From Rummeliibacillus suwonensis (GTDB taxonomy: Bacteria > Bacillota > Bacilli > Bacillales_A > Planococcaceae): a stretch of 64,000 nt of DNA. Numbering within the stretch: the first letter of the stretch is position 1; each line of letters begins with the position of its first letter. Below are positions 20,883 to 30,955 of this stretch, piece after piece. The notes below the pieces were generated by a model that was not told the origin of the DNA, searched no databases, and was given only the letters and a program-made list of their open reading frames with translations. Both the position numbers and the translations under genes were made by a program. The stretch spans positions 186,001 through 250,000 of the forward strand of contig NZ_VCBL01000002.1 of assembly GCF_007896435.1 (NCBI RefSeq), read 5' to 3'.

Positions 20883-22007
20883 CTACTTATTATTTTGTGA
20901 TAGGTAATCGAGCAATGCTTTTACAATTCTTGCAGAAGCATGTCCATCACCATAAGGATTGGATGCTTGCGCCATTCTTTGGTATTCATGCTGATCTACC
21001 AATAATTCTTTTGCCACACGATAAATTGTATCCTCATTGGTCCCTACTAATTTCAATGTACCTGCTTCAATGCCTTCTGGTCTTTCAGTCGTGTCTCTTA
21101 AGACAAGAACAGGTTTACCAAGTGAAGGTGCTTCTTCTTGAATACCACCTGAATCTGTCAAAATCATATAAGATTTTGAAGCAAAGTTGTGAAAGTCAAA
21201 TACTTCAAGAGGTTCGATGAGATGGACTTTAGGTTCATCTCCTAGTATTTCATTAGCAATTTCACGAACAACTGGATTCAAGTGCACTGGATACACAACC
21301 TGAATATTATCAAACTCCGCTAATAGGCGCCTGATCGCTTTAAACATATGACGCATAGGTTCCCCTAAGTTTTCACGACGATGTGCTGTTAGTAGGATCA
21401 TTCGATCTTGACCGATTTGTTTTAGTACCGGGTGCTCATAGTGATGACTAACCGTTGTTTTCAACGCATCGATCGCTGTATTACCTGTTACAATGATACT
21501 TTCTTCTGCCTTATTTTCACGCAATAGGTTGAGTTTTGCTTGTTCAGTAGGTGCAAAATGAATATCCGCCATCACTCCTGTTAGTTGACGGTTCATTTCT
21601 TCTGGATAAGGTGAATACTTATTACCGGTTCGTAGTCCTGCCTCTACATGTCCAATCACAATTTGATTGTAAAATGCGGCCAAACTTGCAATAAATGTTG
21701 TCGTCGTATCACCATGTACAAGAACAATATCAGGTCTTGCCTCTTTCATAACAGCATCAAGTCCTTCAAGCCCTCTTGTCGTGACATCAAGAAGCGTCTG
21801 ACGATTCTTCATAATATTCAAGTCATAATTAGGCGTGATTTGAAAGGTTTCAAGAACTTGATCTAACATTTGTCTATGCTGAGCTGTTACTGTAACAATT
21901 GTTTCGATTTCATCGGGATGCTTTTCTAGCTCTAATACGAGTGGTGCCATTTTAATGGCTTCTGGTCTAGTTCCAAAAACAGTCATAACTTTCCACTTTT
22001 TAGACAT
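20883..22007 (-). CDS. wecB: UDP-N-acetylglucosamine 2-epimerase (non-hydrolysing)
   Basis: 374 residues. Interconverts UDP-GlcNAc and UDP-ManNAc for teichoic acid linkage units or capsule; the B. subtilis orthologue is mnaA. Hallmarks: VFGTRPEAIKMAPLV at the N-terminus, VLVHGDTTTTFIASLAAFY, HVEAGLRTG, PEEMNRQLTGVMAD and TDSGGIQEEAPSLGKPVLVLR. ATG at 22007 follows AGGGGG; a longer frame would add 27 residues with no ribosome site. It lies 16 bp after upp, so they are likely co-transcribed, and a strong terminator follows. Confidence 0.95.
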   Translation of the reverse strand: MSKKWKVMTVFGTRPEAIKMAPLVLELEKHPDEIETIVTVTAQHRQMLDQVLETFQITPNYDLNIMKNRQTLLDVTTRGLEGLDAVMKEARPDIVLVHGDTTTTFIASLAAFYNQIVIGHVEAGLRTGNKYSPYPEEMNRQLTGVMADIHFAPTEQAKLNLLRENKAEESIIVTGNTAIDALKTTVSHHYEHPVLKQIGQDRMILLTAHRRENLGEPMRHMFKAIRRLLAEFDNIQVVYPVHLNPVVREIANEILGDEPKVHLIEPLEVFDFHNFASKSYMILTDSGGIQEEAPSLGKPVLVLRDTTERPEGIEAGTLKLVGTNEDTIYRVAKELLVDQHEYQRMAQASNPYGDGHASARIVKALLDYLSQNNK

Positions 22008-22023
22008 TTCAGCACCCCCTCTA

Positions 22024-22653
22024 TTATTTTGTTCCGAATAAACGATCCCCGGCATCACCAAGACCTGGCACAATATAACCGTGATCATTTAATTTTTCAT
22101 CTAAAGATGCGATGTAGATATCGATATCAGGATGTTCCTTTTGGATGGCTTTAACACCTTCTGGAGCTGCGATTAAACACATGAATTTAATATTTTTTGC
22201 CCCTCGTTTTTTTAGCGAATTAATCGCTTCTATAGCCGAGCCACCTGTTGCTAACATTGGGTCAACGATGATAAAGTCACGTTCTTCTAAATCTGCTGGG
22301 AATTTCGCATAATACTCAATAGGTTTTAAAGTTTGTGGATCTCTATATAAACCAATATGAGCAACTTTGGCAGCTGGAATTAGCTTTAAAACACCATCTA
22401 CCATACCTAAACCTGCACGAAGAATTGGTACAATAGCAATTTTCTTACCTGATAAAACTTGTGTTTTCGTTTTGGTAATAGGTGTTTCAATTTCAATTTC
22501 TTCAGTTGGCATATCACGTGTGATTTCAAATGCCATAAGTGTTGCTACTTCGTCCACTAGCTCACGAAATTCTTTTGTTCCTGTGTTTTTATCACGAATA
22601 TATGTTAGTTTGTGTTGGATTAATGGATGGTCAAATACAAATACTTTACCCAA
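22024..22653 (-). CDS. upp: Uracil phosphoribosyltransferase
   Basis: 209 residues, matching the 209 of B. subtilis Upp. Makes UMP from uracil and PRPP in pyrimidine salvage. Starts [24 protein letters not shown] motif [20 protein letters not shown] and uracil site [17 protein letters not shown] are intact. The start is TTG at 22653 with GGGAGAG upstream, as conserved alignment requires. A TATAAT-like -10 lies at 22688-22693. wecB follows after 16 bp; glyA and the EAL gene are upstream. Secure. Confidence 0.97.
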   Translation of the reverse strand: MGKVFVFDHPLIQHKLTYIRDKNTGTKEFRELVDEVATLMAFEITRDMPTEEIEIETPITKTKTQVLSGKKIAIVPILRAGLGMVDGVLKLIPAAKVAHIGLYRDPQTLKPIEYYAKFPADLEERDFIIVDPMLATGGSAIEAINSLKKRGAKNIKFMCLIAAPEGVKAIQKEHPDIDIYIASLDEKLNDHGYIVPGLGDAGDRLFGTK

Positions 22654-22739
22654 AAAGATCTCTCCCTACTTTATATTTATCTTGCTTATTATAGCAGAAA
22701 AAAAACGGTCTTATGTAATTTTGATTTTTCTTTTTTTAA

Positions 22740-24929
22740 TTATCCCAGTTCGTTTAATAATTGGTTTGCTTGATCCATCGTCATCGGTTTGTAAAAATGA
22801 TAACCTTGACCAACATCACATCCAATATCACTTAATATATCTGATTGCTCTTTATATTCGATTCCTTCTGCCACCGTATTTATATTTAGATTATTCGCCA
22901 ATTGCACAATCGTACGAATAATAGCGAATGTTTTTGGATGATCAATATGATCGATAAAGCTTTTGTCGATTTTTATCTCTGCAAAGGCTAATTCAGTCAA
23001 GTAATTCAAGGAAGAGAATCCCTTTCCAAAGTCATCCATTGACGTTTCAAAGCCATGTAATTTTAAACAACTGATAATGGTACTTGCCTTTTTAAAATCA
23101 GCTAGACCTATATTTTCGGTAATCTCTATTTTAATATAACATGGGTCAATTTGATATTGACGTAACTTTGCTACTAGATTATCAACAAAGTCTTTCTTGT
23201 AAAAATGTTGCGGTGATGCATTTACTGCTACTTGGTATAAAGGTAAATTCAAATATTTTCGATTAAATAGCCATTTTAATACTTCTTCTAAAATCATATC
23301 CTCAATTTCAATAATCTTTCCTGTATGTTCAGCAACTGGAATAAACTCATCTGGATAAATCATATTCCCATCATGGATCTGCCAACGGGCTAAAGCTTCA
23401 AAACCAATAATCTTCTTTGTTTGAAGAGAAAGTTTTGGCTGTAAATATGCCCTGAACTCTTTTTCTTTCAATCCATAAATGATTTGGTTATATATTTTTC
23501 GTTGTCGATATATTCTGTCATTTTCTTCATCATTAAAAAGTTGAATGTGATCGCCCGGTTTTTCCATCGATTTTGAAAATGCCTGATCAGCATGTCTGAT
23601 GCACTCTTCTAAAGAATGATCATCGTCTATTGGACACACTCCTACACTTATGGTGATATAAATTTCAGAGTTTTCTATTATGTATGGGCTTTCTACAAGA
23701 GATTTTATCTTTTTATAGCAATTAAATCGTTCACTTGATTCTGAAGTATAGATGATCAATGCATTTGTCACAAAAGATGCGATTATATCATTCTCATTTG
23801 CCTTTAACGATGCCATTCTATTCGCTATCTGTGTCAATAATGCATATCCTGCTTTTCGACCATATATATTCACAATATCATCATATTCTTTAGGGGATAT
23901 TATACTAATATAACCTTTTGGACATTCTGAGATTTTTTCTTGTATCTTTCTTTTAAAATACTCCAAGCTATACAATCCAGTATTAGGATCTCTATAAATA
24001 TATCTCCATGTCTTCTTTTGTTGCCTATTATATTTATCCACAGCTTTAATAACCACAAATAATTGTTGGAAAAATGATACATCCATTTTTTCTAATACTA
24101 AATTTTGTGAATATGCAATCATAAATGTACCCATTAATTTTTGTTCATCATGGATGGCTATTAAAATAGCTTTATCATAATGAGTGCGATCATCATTTAA
24201 TAAATAGCTGTATGGTTCCGTTAAAACATTTTCTATGGTATATGTAGAATTTTTTCTCAATGCTTTTTTTAAATAACTGATACATGTAGACATTTCAATT
24301 TTATTCCATGCATCAATTATTTTTTGCGAAAACTTTTCTGATAAAATCTTTTGTGCCGTATCATCTTCGTCATAAAGTATGAGACTACAAGCAATATCGC
24401 TAGGTGTATATTGCTGCTCTATTGTTTTACAAATATCTGATAATATTATTCTAGGGTCTTTATCCTGATTATAACTTTGCATAGTTCTTCGATAAATATC
24501 ATATAACATCTCATTTTTGGTCTGTTCTGTTATATTATAAAAAGTAGCCATGTATAATGTTTTTGCGTTTCCATCAAATTGCAACGGACGAAATGTTACT
24601 TCGCATTGTACAATGTTATTTTCCTTTGTTATGATATACATTTTCGTCATAAATGGATGGTTTGTTTTAGAAATTTTTCCCTGTATTTCTTGCAGTTTTG
24701 CCTGATTTTCTGATGGCATTTGATACGAAAATAAAGACGCCCCTATTACTTCTTGTTCATTGTATCCAGCTAATCTGATAAAGCTACTATTTGCAAATAC
24801 TATTGGGTAATCATTACTTTCTGCATCAAACACCACCACTCCCCCAATAACTCCATGTTTCTGTTCATCATTAAAGTTTTGAAGCCAATCCATTAATTCA
24901 TCGGATAATTGAGGTGAATGCATATTCAC
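22740..24929 (-). CDS. PAS-GAF-degenerate GGDEF-EAL cyclic-di-GMP phosphodiesterase
   Basis: 729 residues, no membrane segment, so cytoplasmic. PAS (about 25-135, VIGGVVVFDAES, GYNEQEVIG), a GAF-like region (about 150-295), a GGDEF-fold (about 310-465) and EAL (about 480-725). In the diguanylate cyclase domain the GGDEF signature is replaced by SFVTN in IASFVTNALI, so no synthase activity is expected. EAL residues are intact: FEALARW, VNASPQHF, IKIEITEN, MDDFGKGFSSL, IKIDKSF, VAEGIE and GQGYHFYKP. It probably hydrolyses c-di-GMP under PAS/GAF sensory control, affecting motility or biofilm. GTG at 24929 follows GGGGAGG. It lies between upp and glyA, an insertion relative to the B. subtilis order. 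Confidence 0.88.
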   Translation of the reverse strand: MNMHSPQLSDELMDWLQNFNDEQKHGVIGGVVVFDAESNDYPIVFANSSFIRLAGYNEQEVIGASLFSYQMPSENQAKLQEIQGKISKTNHPFMTKMYIITKENNIVQCEVTFRPLQFDGNAKTLYMATFYNITEQTKNEMLYDIYRRTMQSYNQDKDPRIILSDICKTIEQQYTPSDIACSLILYDEDDTAQKILSEKFSQKIIDAWNKIEMSTCISYLKKALRKNSTYTIENVLTEPYSYLLNDDRTHYDKAILIAIHDEQKLMGTFMIAYSQNLVLEKMDVSFFQQLFVVIKAVDKYNRQQKKTWRYIYRDPNTGLYSLEYFKRKIQEKISECPKGYISIISPKEYDDIVNIYGRKAGYALLTQIANRMASLKANENDIIASFVTNALIIYTSESSERFNCYKKIKSLVESPYIIENSEIYITISVGVCPIDDDHSLEECIRHADQAFSKSMEKPGDHIQLFNDEENDRIYRQRKIYNQIIYGLKEKEFRAYLQPKLSLQTKKIIGFEALARWQIHDGNMIYPDEFIPVAEHTGKIIEIEDMILEEVLKWLFNRKYLNLPLYQVAVNASPQHFYKKDFVDNLVAKLRQYQIDPCYIKIEITENIGLADFKKASTIISCLKLHGFETSMDDFGKGFSSLNYLTELAFAEIKIDKSFIDHIDHPKTFAIIRTIVQLANNLNINTVAEGIEYKEQSDILSDIGCDVGQGYHFYKPMTMDQANQLLNELG

Positions 24930-25003
24930 AAGATTTTCCTCCCCGTTGTCAAAATAACGAACACCATTGATATAACTATTATACTAAATAGATAATCAAA
25001 AAA

Positions 25004-25031
25004 ACTACTTTTGCATTATAGCAAAAGTAGT
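25004..25031 (-). terminator. glyA terminator
   Basis: Perfect 11-bp arms ACTACTTTTGC / GCAAAAGTAGT, 6-nt loop, T6 on the minus strand, 17 bp after glyA. Confidence 0.88.
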
Positions 25032-25047
25032 CATTTTCGTTTATTTA

Positions 25048-26310
25048 TTATTTTGAATAAATTGGGTGATTATCTGTTAAGGCTTTTACACGTTTAATAG
25101 CATCTTGTTTTACTGCTTCATCTTCAGGATTTTTTAATACTGCAGCTATAATAGACGCAACTTCTTTCATATCTTCTTCTTTAAAGCCTCGGGATGTTAC
25201 AGCTGGTGTACCAACACGAATACCAGAAGTGACAAATGGACTTTCCGGATCGTATGGGATGGTATTTTTGTTGGCTGTAATGTTCACATCATCAAGTAAT
25301 TTTTCTGCAACTTTACCTGTTAGACCTAGAGAACGTACATCTAATAGTAATAAGTGGTTATCTGTACCACCTGATACAAGTTTGACGCCTTCTGCTTGCA
25401 ATGCTTCCCCAAATACTTTTGCATTTTTGACTACTTGTTCAATGTATTCTTTAAATTCAGGTTGTTGTGCTTCACCGAACGCTACAGCTTTACCTGCGAT
25501 GACATGCATTAACGGACCACCTTGAATACCTGGGAAGATGGATTTATCGATTTTCTTGCCCCATTCTTCTTTGGCAAGGATTAATCCACCACGAGGGCCA
25601 CGTAGCGTTTTGTGTGTAGTTGATGTTACAAAGTCTGCATATTGTACAGGATTTGGATGTAAACCTGCAGCAACAAGACCAGCAATATGGGCCATATCAA
25701 CCATGAAATAAGCTCCAACTTCATCAGCTATTTCACGGAATTTAGCAAAGTCAATGATACGTGGATATGCAGATGCACCTGCTACAATGAGTTTTGGTTT
25801 ATGTTCTAGAGCTTTTTGGCGGACATCTTCATAATCGATTAAGTTTGTATCTTTTGTAACACCGTATTCTACAAAGTTATATTGAATACCTGAGAAGTTA
25901 ACGGGGCTCCCATGAGTTAAATGGCCACCATGAGATAAATTCATCCCTAAAACTGTATCACCAGGTTGTAGAATTGTAAAATACACCGCCATGTTAGCTT
26001 GTGCACCTGAATGTGGTTGTACGTTGGCATACTCAGCACCAAAGATTTCTTTTAAGCGATCACGAGCAATATTTTCCACAATATCTACGTACTCACAACC
26101 ACCATAATAACGTTTACCTGGATAGCCTTCAGCATATTTGTTCGTTAATACGGAACCTTGTGCTTCTAATACTGCTTTAGAAACAATGTTTTCGGAAGCG
26201 ATTAACTCAATATTCGCTTGTTGACGAGCAAATTCTTTTTCAATTGCTTCAAATACTGCTTTGTCTTGTGACGCAATAGTTGATTGTTCTTGTGCTGCAA
26301 GATTTTCCAT
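25048..26310 (-). CDS. glyA: Serine hydroxymethyltransferase
   Basis: 420 residues. PLP enzyme converting serine and tetrahydrofolate to glycine and methylene-THF. Landmarks: [52 protein letters not shown], the PLP-Lys segment [15 protein letters not shown], and [24 protein letters not shown] precedes the ATG at 26310. ywlG ends 22 bp upstream, so glyA is the last gene of an rpiB-ywlG-glyA run as in B. subtilis. Secure. Confidence 0.98.
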   Translation of the reverse strand: MENLAAQEQSTIASQDKAVFEAIEKEFARQQANIELIASENIVSKAVLEAQGSVLTNKYAEGYPGKRYYGGCEYVDIVENIARDRLKEIFGAEYANVQPHSGAQANMAVYFTILQPGDTVLGMNLSHGGHLTHGSPVNFSGIQYNFVEYGVTKDTNLIDYEDVRQKALEHKPKLIVAGASAYPRIIDFAKFREIADEVGAYFMVDMAHIAGLVAAGLHPNPVQYADFVTSTTHKTLRGPRGGLILAKEEWGKKIDKSIFPGIQGGPLMHVIAGKAVAFGEAQQPEFKEYIEQVVKNAKVFGEALQAEGVKLVSGGTDNHLLLLDVRSLGLTGKVAEKLLDDVNITANKNTIPYDPESPFVTSGIRVGTPAVTSRGFKEEDMKEVASIIAAVLKNPEDEAVKQDAIKRVKALTDNHPIYSK

Positions 26311-26331
26311 TACATCTATTCCTCCTAATTT

Positions 26332-26880
26332 CTACTCTTTGTTATATACTGCTCTCTCGCCACCAATCAATTTAGGGCGAGTTTTTGCAACTGTCACAAC
26401 TGCATCTCCAATATGTGAGATAGAAGTGCGAACAGGAATTGCCACTTTCTTTAAATGCATACCGATTAATGTTTGACCAATATCAATGCCTGCATGCGCT
26501 TCTATCTCTTCAACCACAACTGGGTCTTGAAATTGCCTATACGCATACGTAGACATTGAGCCACCAGCTTTTTGAACAGGTACGACAGAGACTGGCTCTA
26601 ATCCATATTGTTCAGCTACAGCTCTTTCTATAGTTAAGGCTCGATTTATATGTTCGCAGCCTTGAAACGCTAAATAAAGTTGATGTTTTTCAGCAAACGC
26701 TTCGAATGGTTTATACAAAACTTCAGCAATTTCTAAACCACCTGCAGTTCCAATTTTTTTACCTTTTACTTCAGAAGTCGAGCAACCTATGACAAATATT
26801 TGCCCTTTACGAAAGGTAACCTGTTGTTCAAATTCAGAAAGCAATGTTTTTAGCTGTTCTTCTATTTGCTGTAAGTTCAT
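26332..26880 (-). CDS. ywlG: YwlG-family protein (UPF0340)
   Basis: 182 residues. Belongs to the YwlG/UPF0340 family of Firmicutes: GCSTSEVKGKKIGTAGGLEIA near the N-terminus, FQGCEHINRALTIERAVAEQYGL and VPVQKAGGSMSTYAY in the middle, and DIGQTLIGMHLKKVAIPV towards the end. Conserved Cys, His and Gly residues suggest a small-molecule or nucleotide site, but the activity is unknown to me. ATG at 26880; a GAGGTC-type ribosome site precedes it. It sits between rpiB (25 bp) and glyA (22 bp). Confidence 0.88.
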   Translation of the reverse strand: MNLQQIEEQLKTLLSEFEQQVTFRKGQIFVIGCSTSEVKGKKIGTAGGLEIAEVLYKPFEAFAEKHQLYLAFQGCEHINRALTIERAVAEQYGLEPVSVVPVQKAGGSMSTYAYRQFQDPVVVEEIEAHAGIDIGQTLIGMHLKKVAIPVRTSISHIGDAVVTVAKTRPKLIGGERAVYNKE

Positions 26881-26905
26881 CGTTTAAGACCTCGAATCCT
26901 GTCAG

Positions 26906-27349
26906 TTATTCTTGTTCTTCTAAAGCCTTGATTTTGTTGATACGACGTTCATGGCGTCCACCTTCAAAATCTGTTGATAACCAAGTTTGAACGATTTCAC
27001 GTGCAAGTCCTGGACCAATGACTCTTTCACCCATCGCCAACACGTTAGAATCATTATGGCAACGTGTTGCTTTTGCACTGAATACATCATGGACTAATGC
27101 GCAACGAACACCCTTTACCTTGTTGGCTGTTATAGACATCCCAATACCCGTTCCACAGATTAAAATACCACGATCAAACTTGCCACTAGCTACGCCATTA
27201 GCAACTGGTAAAGCATAATCTGGGTAATCGACTGAATCAGATGTTTTTGGTCCAAAGTCTTCATAACTGATCCCTAGTTCTTCCAGTAAAGCTATGATTT
27301 CTTTTCTTAAATGATTGCCACCATGATCTGATGAAATTGCAACTTTCAA
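26906..27349 (-). CDS. rpiB: Ribose-5-phosphate isomerase B
   Basis: 147 residues. Isomerises ribose-5-P and ribulose-5-P (RpiB/LacAB fold). KVAISSDHGGNHLRKEI, SVDYPDYALPVANGV, GILICGTGIGMSITANKVKG with the catalytic Cys, and RCHNDSNVLAMGERVIGPGLA are present. The TTG at 27349 gives the family N-terminus and follows AAGAGGG; the frame continues six codons upstream without support. It leads the ywlG-glyA run. A weak promoter may lie around 27405-27430. Confidence 0.94.
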   Translation of the reverse strand: MKVAISSDHGGNHLRKEIIALLEELGISYEDFGPKTSDSVDYPDYALPVANGVASGKFDRGILICGTGIGMSITANKVKGVRCALVHDVFSAKATRCHNDSNVLAMGERVIGPGLAREIVQTWLSTDFEGGRHERRINKIKALEEQE

Positions 27350-27589
27350 TGAGTTCCCTCTTTTCAATTGTTCTATTCATCATCAGTTTACCACTTCTAT
27401 ATGTATAATGACATATTTTTCGTTCAAATGCGAGGGTTAGTTTGATAAAATACGAATAATTTTATGATTGAATCTAAATTATATGATATATTGTCGTGAA
27501 ATTACGAATATATAAGTCATTTTATTGTTATAAATTCGTAATTTGACGATTGAAGAGATTTTGTAAGACTACATTTCAATCTCTGTAAA

Positions 27590-27663
27590 TGAAGCTAAAA
27601 ATACAGGGCTTTTTAGAATTGAAGTAAATATAGATCCTGATTTTTTCCTGATCAACTCGTCTG
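27590..27663. repeat. Dispersed element family 1, copy C (right end only)
   Basis: ATACAGGGCTTTTTAGAATT followed by TTTTTTCCTGATCAACTCGTCT matches the conserved right ends of copies A and B. The left part is missing. It is directly followed by the terminator at 27671. Confidence 0.6.
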
Positions 27664-27670
27664 AGATCAA

Positions 27671-27709
27671 AAAATAGTATGCTAGGGAACACCTCTAGCA
27701 TACTATTTT
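27671..27709 (-). terminator. Chemoreceptor gene terminator (twin of 20821)
   Basis: Perfect 15-bp arms AAAATAGTATGCTAG / CTAGCATACTATTTT, 9-nt loop, T6 on the minus strand, 55 bp after the 27765-29057 gene. Arms identical to 20821-20858. Confidence 0.88.
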
Positions 27710-27764
27710 GGAATAAACTTCTTTTTTGGTTAAACGCTTGTCACTGGAAATATGTTTTTTTACA

Positions 27765-29057
27765 TTAACGTTCGAATTGTTGAATCACTTGATATAATTC
27801 TTCGGATTGTTTCTTTAAAATTTGAGATAACTCGTCAATTTGCTCAATGGATCTTACTTGGTCATCAGTTGCACTTTGTACTTCTATTGCGCCTGCAGAG
27901 GTTTGTTCTGCAATAGCAGCTACTTCCTGAGATTGATGTGCAGTTTTTTCGATATTATGCAACTGCTTGCTAACAAATTCAGAAATTTCCACAATAGAAT
28001 CTGCCATTTCACTAACCGTTGAGGTCATTCCATCCACTGCAGAAGTTGTTTCCGAAATACGTGCTACTTCACCTTTCGCAAAATCAACTTGTTCTGTCAT
28101 TTTACCAACGACTGTCTGAACATCTAATTGAATCGTTTGAATTAACTCTGTAATTCCTTTTACAGCTTCTGCACTTTCATCTGCAAGTTTACGTACTTCT
28201 TCCGCTACGACAGAAAATCCTTTACCATGTTCTCCTGCTCTTGCTGCTTCGATGGAAGCATTTAATGCTAAAAGATTTGTTTGTTCAGCAATATCTCCTA
28301 CTAATTGGATAATTTGTTCTATTTTCAATGCATTTTGTTCAAGCTGATGTATATCTTGAAGCGCCAGTTGATTGCCAGATGCAATTTTTTTAATCCCATC
28401 AACTAATTGATTGATAGCACCTGTCGTATGTTTTAATTCACTCATCATCTGTGTAGATTGACTAGATGACGTTATTGCATGTTGATTTACTTTTTCTGCC
28501 AATAATCGAACATCTTCTAAAGCTTCTGCTGTTTCTTGAATAGCCCGTGCTGAGTTTGAAGCCCCTTCTGAAATATTAGAGATCGTTTCAGCAATTGACT
28601 CTGTTTGCTTAGATGCTTGTCCCGTTTCTTCAGACAAATTGATAACTGTTTTATTGGTTGTTTGGAAATTTTGATTGATACTTGAAACCATTTGGCGAAG
28701 ACTGACAAGCATTTTTTGGAAAGCCTCTGACAATGAACGGATTTCATCTGAACTATTTGGTAATTCTATATCCTTGCCAATTTTTCCTTCGGCAGCTTCA
28801 ATCGCTACATCTTCCAGTTTTTGCAACGGTTTGACTAATAGAGAACTAAAAACTCCAGCTAAAATACCAGACCATATGATACCTAAAGTATATGTAATGA
28901 TTTGAAATACGATTTCTTTAACATTTGGAAAAAAATAAGGTTGCAAATACTCGATAAAGAAGAAGCTAACGCTATATGTAATGACTGCCAAACAAGTTAC
29001 AAATAGAATAAGTTTCTTTTTTAAACCAAAAGAATGTTGAACACTTTTTTTTGTCAT
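27765..29057 (-). CDS. Methyl-accepting chemotaxis protein with short loop
   Basis: 430 residues. Two closely spaced membrane helices (about 14-33 and 48-70) with only a short outer loop, a HAMP domain (about 71-125, [20 protein letters not shown]), then a long cytoplasmic coiled coil with the receptor tip [19 protein letters not shown] and [20 protein letters not shown]. It signals to CheA/CheW. With no extracytoplasmic ligand domain it may sense via the membrane or cytoplasm. ATG at 29057 follows TGGAGGAG and lies 2 bp after the ywlE stop, so the two are translationally linked, an unusual pairing. The ligand is unknown. Confidence 0.9.
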   Translation of the reverse strand: MTKKSVQHSFGLKKKLILFVTCLAVITYSVSFFFIEYLQPYFFPNVKEIVFQIITYTLGIIWSGILAGVFSSLLVKPLQKLEDVAIEAAEGKIGKDIELPNSSDEIRSLSEAFQKMLVSLRQMVSSINQNFQTTNKTVINLSEETGQASKQTESIAETISNISEGASNSARAIQETAEALEDVRLLAEKVNQHAITSSSQSTQMMSELKHTTGAINQLVDGIKKIASGNQLALQDIHQLEQNALKIEQIIQLVGDIAEQTNLLALNASIEAARAGEHGKGFSVVAEEVRKLADESAEAVKGITELIQTIQLDVQTVVGKMTEQVDFAKGEVARISETTSAVDGMTSTVSEMADSIVEISEFVSKQLHNIEKTAHQSQEVAAIAEQTSAGAIEVQSATDDQVRSIEQIDELSQILKKQSEELYQVIQQFER

Positions 29058-29059
29058 GG

Positions 29060-29500
29060 TTACTCCTCCAATAATTTCTTTTCAAGTTCATCCATCAATA
29101 TGCTAAGTTCTTGAAATGTTTGACGATATGCTGATATATCCCTGCCAAACGGATCTAATACATCTAAATCACTAGATTCAATCGCGTATTCTTTCAATGT
29201 GAAAGTTTTATCCGCCACTTGTGGAAATAATTGCAAAAGGGATTCCTTGTGTCCAGTTGTCATAGTTAGAATCAAATGAGCCCAGCGTAGATCCTCTAAG
29301 CTAACTGGTTGCGAAATATGTTCGTAATCAATGTGCTGCTCTTCTAATACGTTTTTTGCATTTGGTGACATAGGACTACCAGCCATAGCGTAAATTCCTG
29401 CTGACTTCACTTCAGTTTTCGGCAGATTTCTTGATTTTAAAATAGCTGCTGCCATTGGACTTCTACAAGTATTTCCAGTACATATAAAATAAATATTCAT
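29060..29500 (-). CDS. ywlE: Low-molecular-weight protein (arginine) phosphatase YwlE
   Basis: 146 residues. LMW-PTP fold with P-loop CTGNTCRSP at the N-terminus and the general-acid Asp in [10 protein letters not shown] near the C-terminus. In B. subtilis the Thr after Cys-x-Gly-Asn gives specificity for phosphoarginine, opposing McsB; that Thr (CTGNT) is kept. It acts in the cytoplasm in protein quality control. The position in ywlG-ywlF-ywlE-ywlD order agrees. The chemoreceptor gene begins 2 bp after its stop. Confidence 0.92.
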   Translation of the reverse strand: MNIYFICTGNTCRSPMAAAILKSRNLPKTEVKSAGIYAMAGSPMSPNAKNVLEEQHIDYEHISQPVSLEDLRWAHLILTMTTGHKESLLQLFPQVADKTFTLKEYAIESSDLDVLDPFGRDISAYRQTFQELSILMDELEKKLLEE

Positions 29501-29556
29501 CGGACATCCTTACCTTTCAATTATATAATAAAATGAAGCAATAGTACTCACTTTTT

Positions 29557-30054
29557 TTACAAATCGAGAGAAATAATACCCATCAAAAGTAATACAATCC
29601 CTGCAATTACCTGTAAATATACTCCTATTTTTATGGGGATCCTTTTATTTAGGGCTAATGCAATATATGAAAATGCAAATGCAAATACTCCCATGCTACA
29701 AACAAGTAGTGATTCCTTTAATTGAAGCATACCAAAAGATATACTAACTGAAAAGGTATCTAAACTGGTAGTAATTGCTAATAGTATAACGGGTATATGG
29801 GCAGTTTTCTGCTCCTTTACTGCTAATAATAGTTGTACACCGATCATACTTAATAATATACCTGAAATATTCTGTGCAAGATTAGATATATATAATATGA
29901 GCCATTCGCCAACATGAAAACCAATAAAAGGAAAAATCATATGGAGAGCACCTGTCCAGAGTGAAAGCCAAAAGCGATATTTCACGTGTGGTATCAATAA
30001 GTATATTGTCAACACATCCATAGCTGTGATAATAGCCGCAACAATTTCAGTCAC
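29557..30054 (-). CDS. ywlD: MntP-family putative manganese efflux protein (YwlD)
   Basis: 165 residues, about five or six membrane helices. Two related halves each carry an acidic helix: AMDVLTIYLL near the N-terminus and TSLDTFSVSISFG in the middle, the D-x-x-x-V/T pattern of MntP. MntP exports Mn(II). It is slightly short and divergent compared with E. coli MntP, so specificity is inferred. GTG at 30054 follows GGAGGGG. Between ywlE and a rightward GNAT gene; B. subtilis has ywlD here. Confidence 0.8.
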   Translation of the reverse strand: MTEIVAAIITAMDVLTIYLLIPHVKYRFWLSLWTGALHMIFPFIGFHVGEWLILYISNLAQNISGILLSMIGVQLLLAVKEQKTAHIPVILLAITTSLDTFSVSISFGMLQLKESLLVCSMGVFAFAFSYIALALNKRIPIKIGVYLQVIAGIVLLLMGIISLDL

Positions 30055-30258
30055 AACGCCCCTCCGTTCTATAGGAATCTCTTTTATCCTATGTTTTGGA
30101 CTTTATCCGTTATGCTGGAATTTTGTGGTTAGAATCATCAGAATATGACTCCATCATTTAATGGACGCATTTAAAAATTCAATTAAAGGCTTTTAACAAT
30201 AAAAAGCGAATAAGATTTTATATACATATCGTGGAATGAATCATAGGAGGAAATGATC

Positions 30259-30804
30259 ATGAAAATCCAATCAAAAGAATTTCATCTTCACCATCTAAAT
30301 TATATTGTAAGATCGGCAAATGAACAGGATGCTCAAGATCTGTCTATTATAAGATTACAAATAGATGGCGAAACAGAAAATTTAGATAGAGAAAAAGGGG
30401 AAGCGTACATAGATAAAATCGGCTTTAAAAAAATGATAAGAGATGATACAGAAAGTCCTCATAATCTATTCTTAGTTGTGGAAGCCCATAAAAAGATTGT
30501 AGGATTTTCAAGATGTGAAGGAAACAATTTGAAAAGGACTTCACATAAAGCGGAATTTGGAGTCTGCATATTAAAGGAATACTGGGGATACGGAATGGGC
30601 AGTAACTTATTAAAAGAATCCATTCGATGGGCAGATTCAACTGGCATAAAAAAAATGATTTTAAATGTTCTTGAAACAAATGATAAAGCCATTATGCTGT
30701 ATCAAAAATACGGTTTTGAAGTAGAAGGAATATTAAAAAAGGACAAACTTCTATCTGATGGGAATTACTATCATACTATTATAATGAGTAGATTGAAGAA
30801 TTAA
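30259..30804 (+). CDS. GNAT-family N-acetyltransferase
   Basis: 181 residues, a single GNAT fold: the acetyl-CoA loop is in LKEYWGYGMGSNLLKESIRW (Q/RxxGxG/A equivalent GYGMGS), with LNVLETNDKAIMLYQKYGFEVEGILKKD as the C-terminal signature typical of RimJ/RimL-like small-molecule or protein acetyltransferases. Substrate unknown. I use the ATG at 30259, 8 nt after AGGAGG, since the ATG at 30253 is only 2 nt from it. It is the sole rightward gene between ywlD and sua5, where B. subtilis has no gene, suggesting a local insertion. A bidirectional terminator follows. Confidence 0.85.
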   Translation: MKIQSKEFHLHHLNYIVRSANEQDAQDLSIIRLQIDGETENLDREKGEAYIDKIGFKKMIRDDTESPHNLFLVVEAHKKIVGFSRCEGNNLKRTSHKAEFGVCILKEYWGYGMGSNLLKESIRWADSTGIKKMILNVLETNDKAIMLYQKYGFEVEGILKKDKLLSDGNYYHTIIMSRLKN

Positions 30805-30862
30805 GAAATCTATGGGAATTTTTTAATGATTTTTCTTTAATACTTCAAATTACTATCCACTA

Positions 30863-30904
30863 AAAAGTAGCCGGTCATGAGAAATAACTTGTCCAGCTAC
30901 TTTT
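30863..30904. terminator. Bidirectional terminator between GNAT gene and sua5
   Basis: AAAAGTAGC / GCTACTTTT arms with extra inner pairing (CGG...CCA); T-runs on both strands serve the two convergent genes. Confidence 0.75.
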
Positions 30905-30955
30905 ATATTAAGCTATTAGGCTACAGAAAGTTCCCTTCTATTGTTTAAACCTTTT

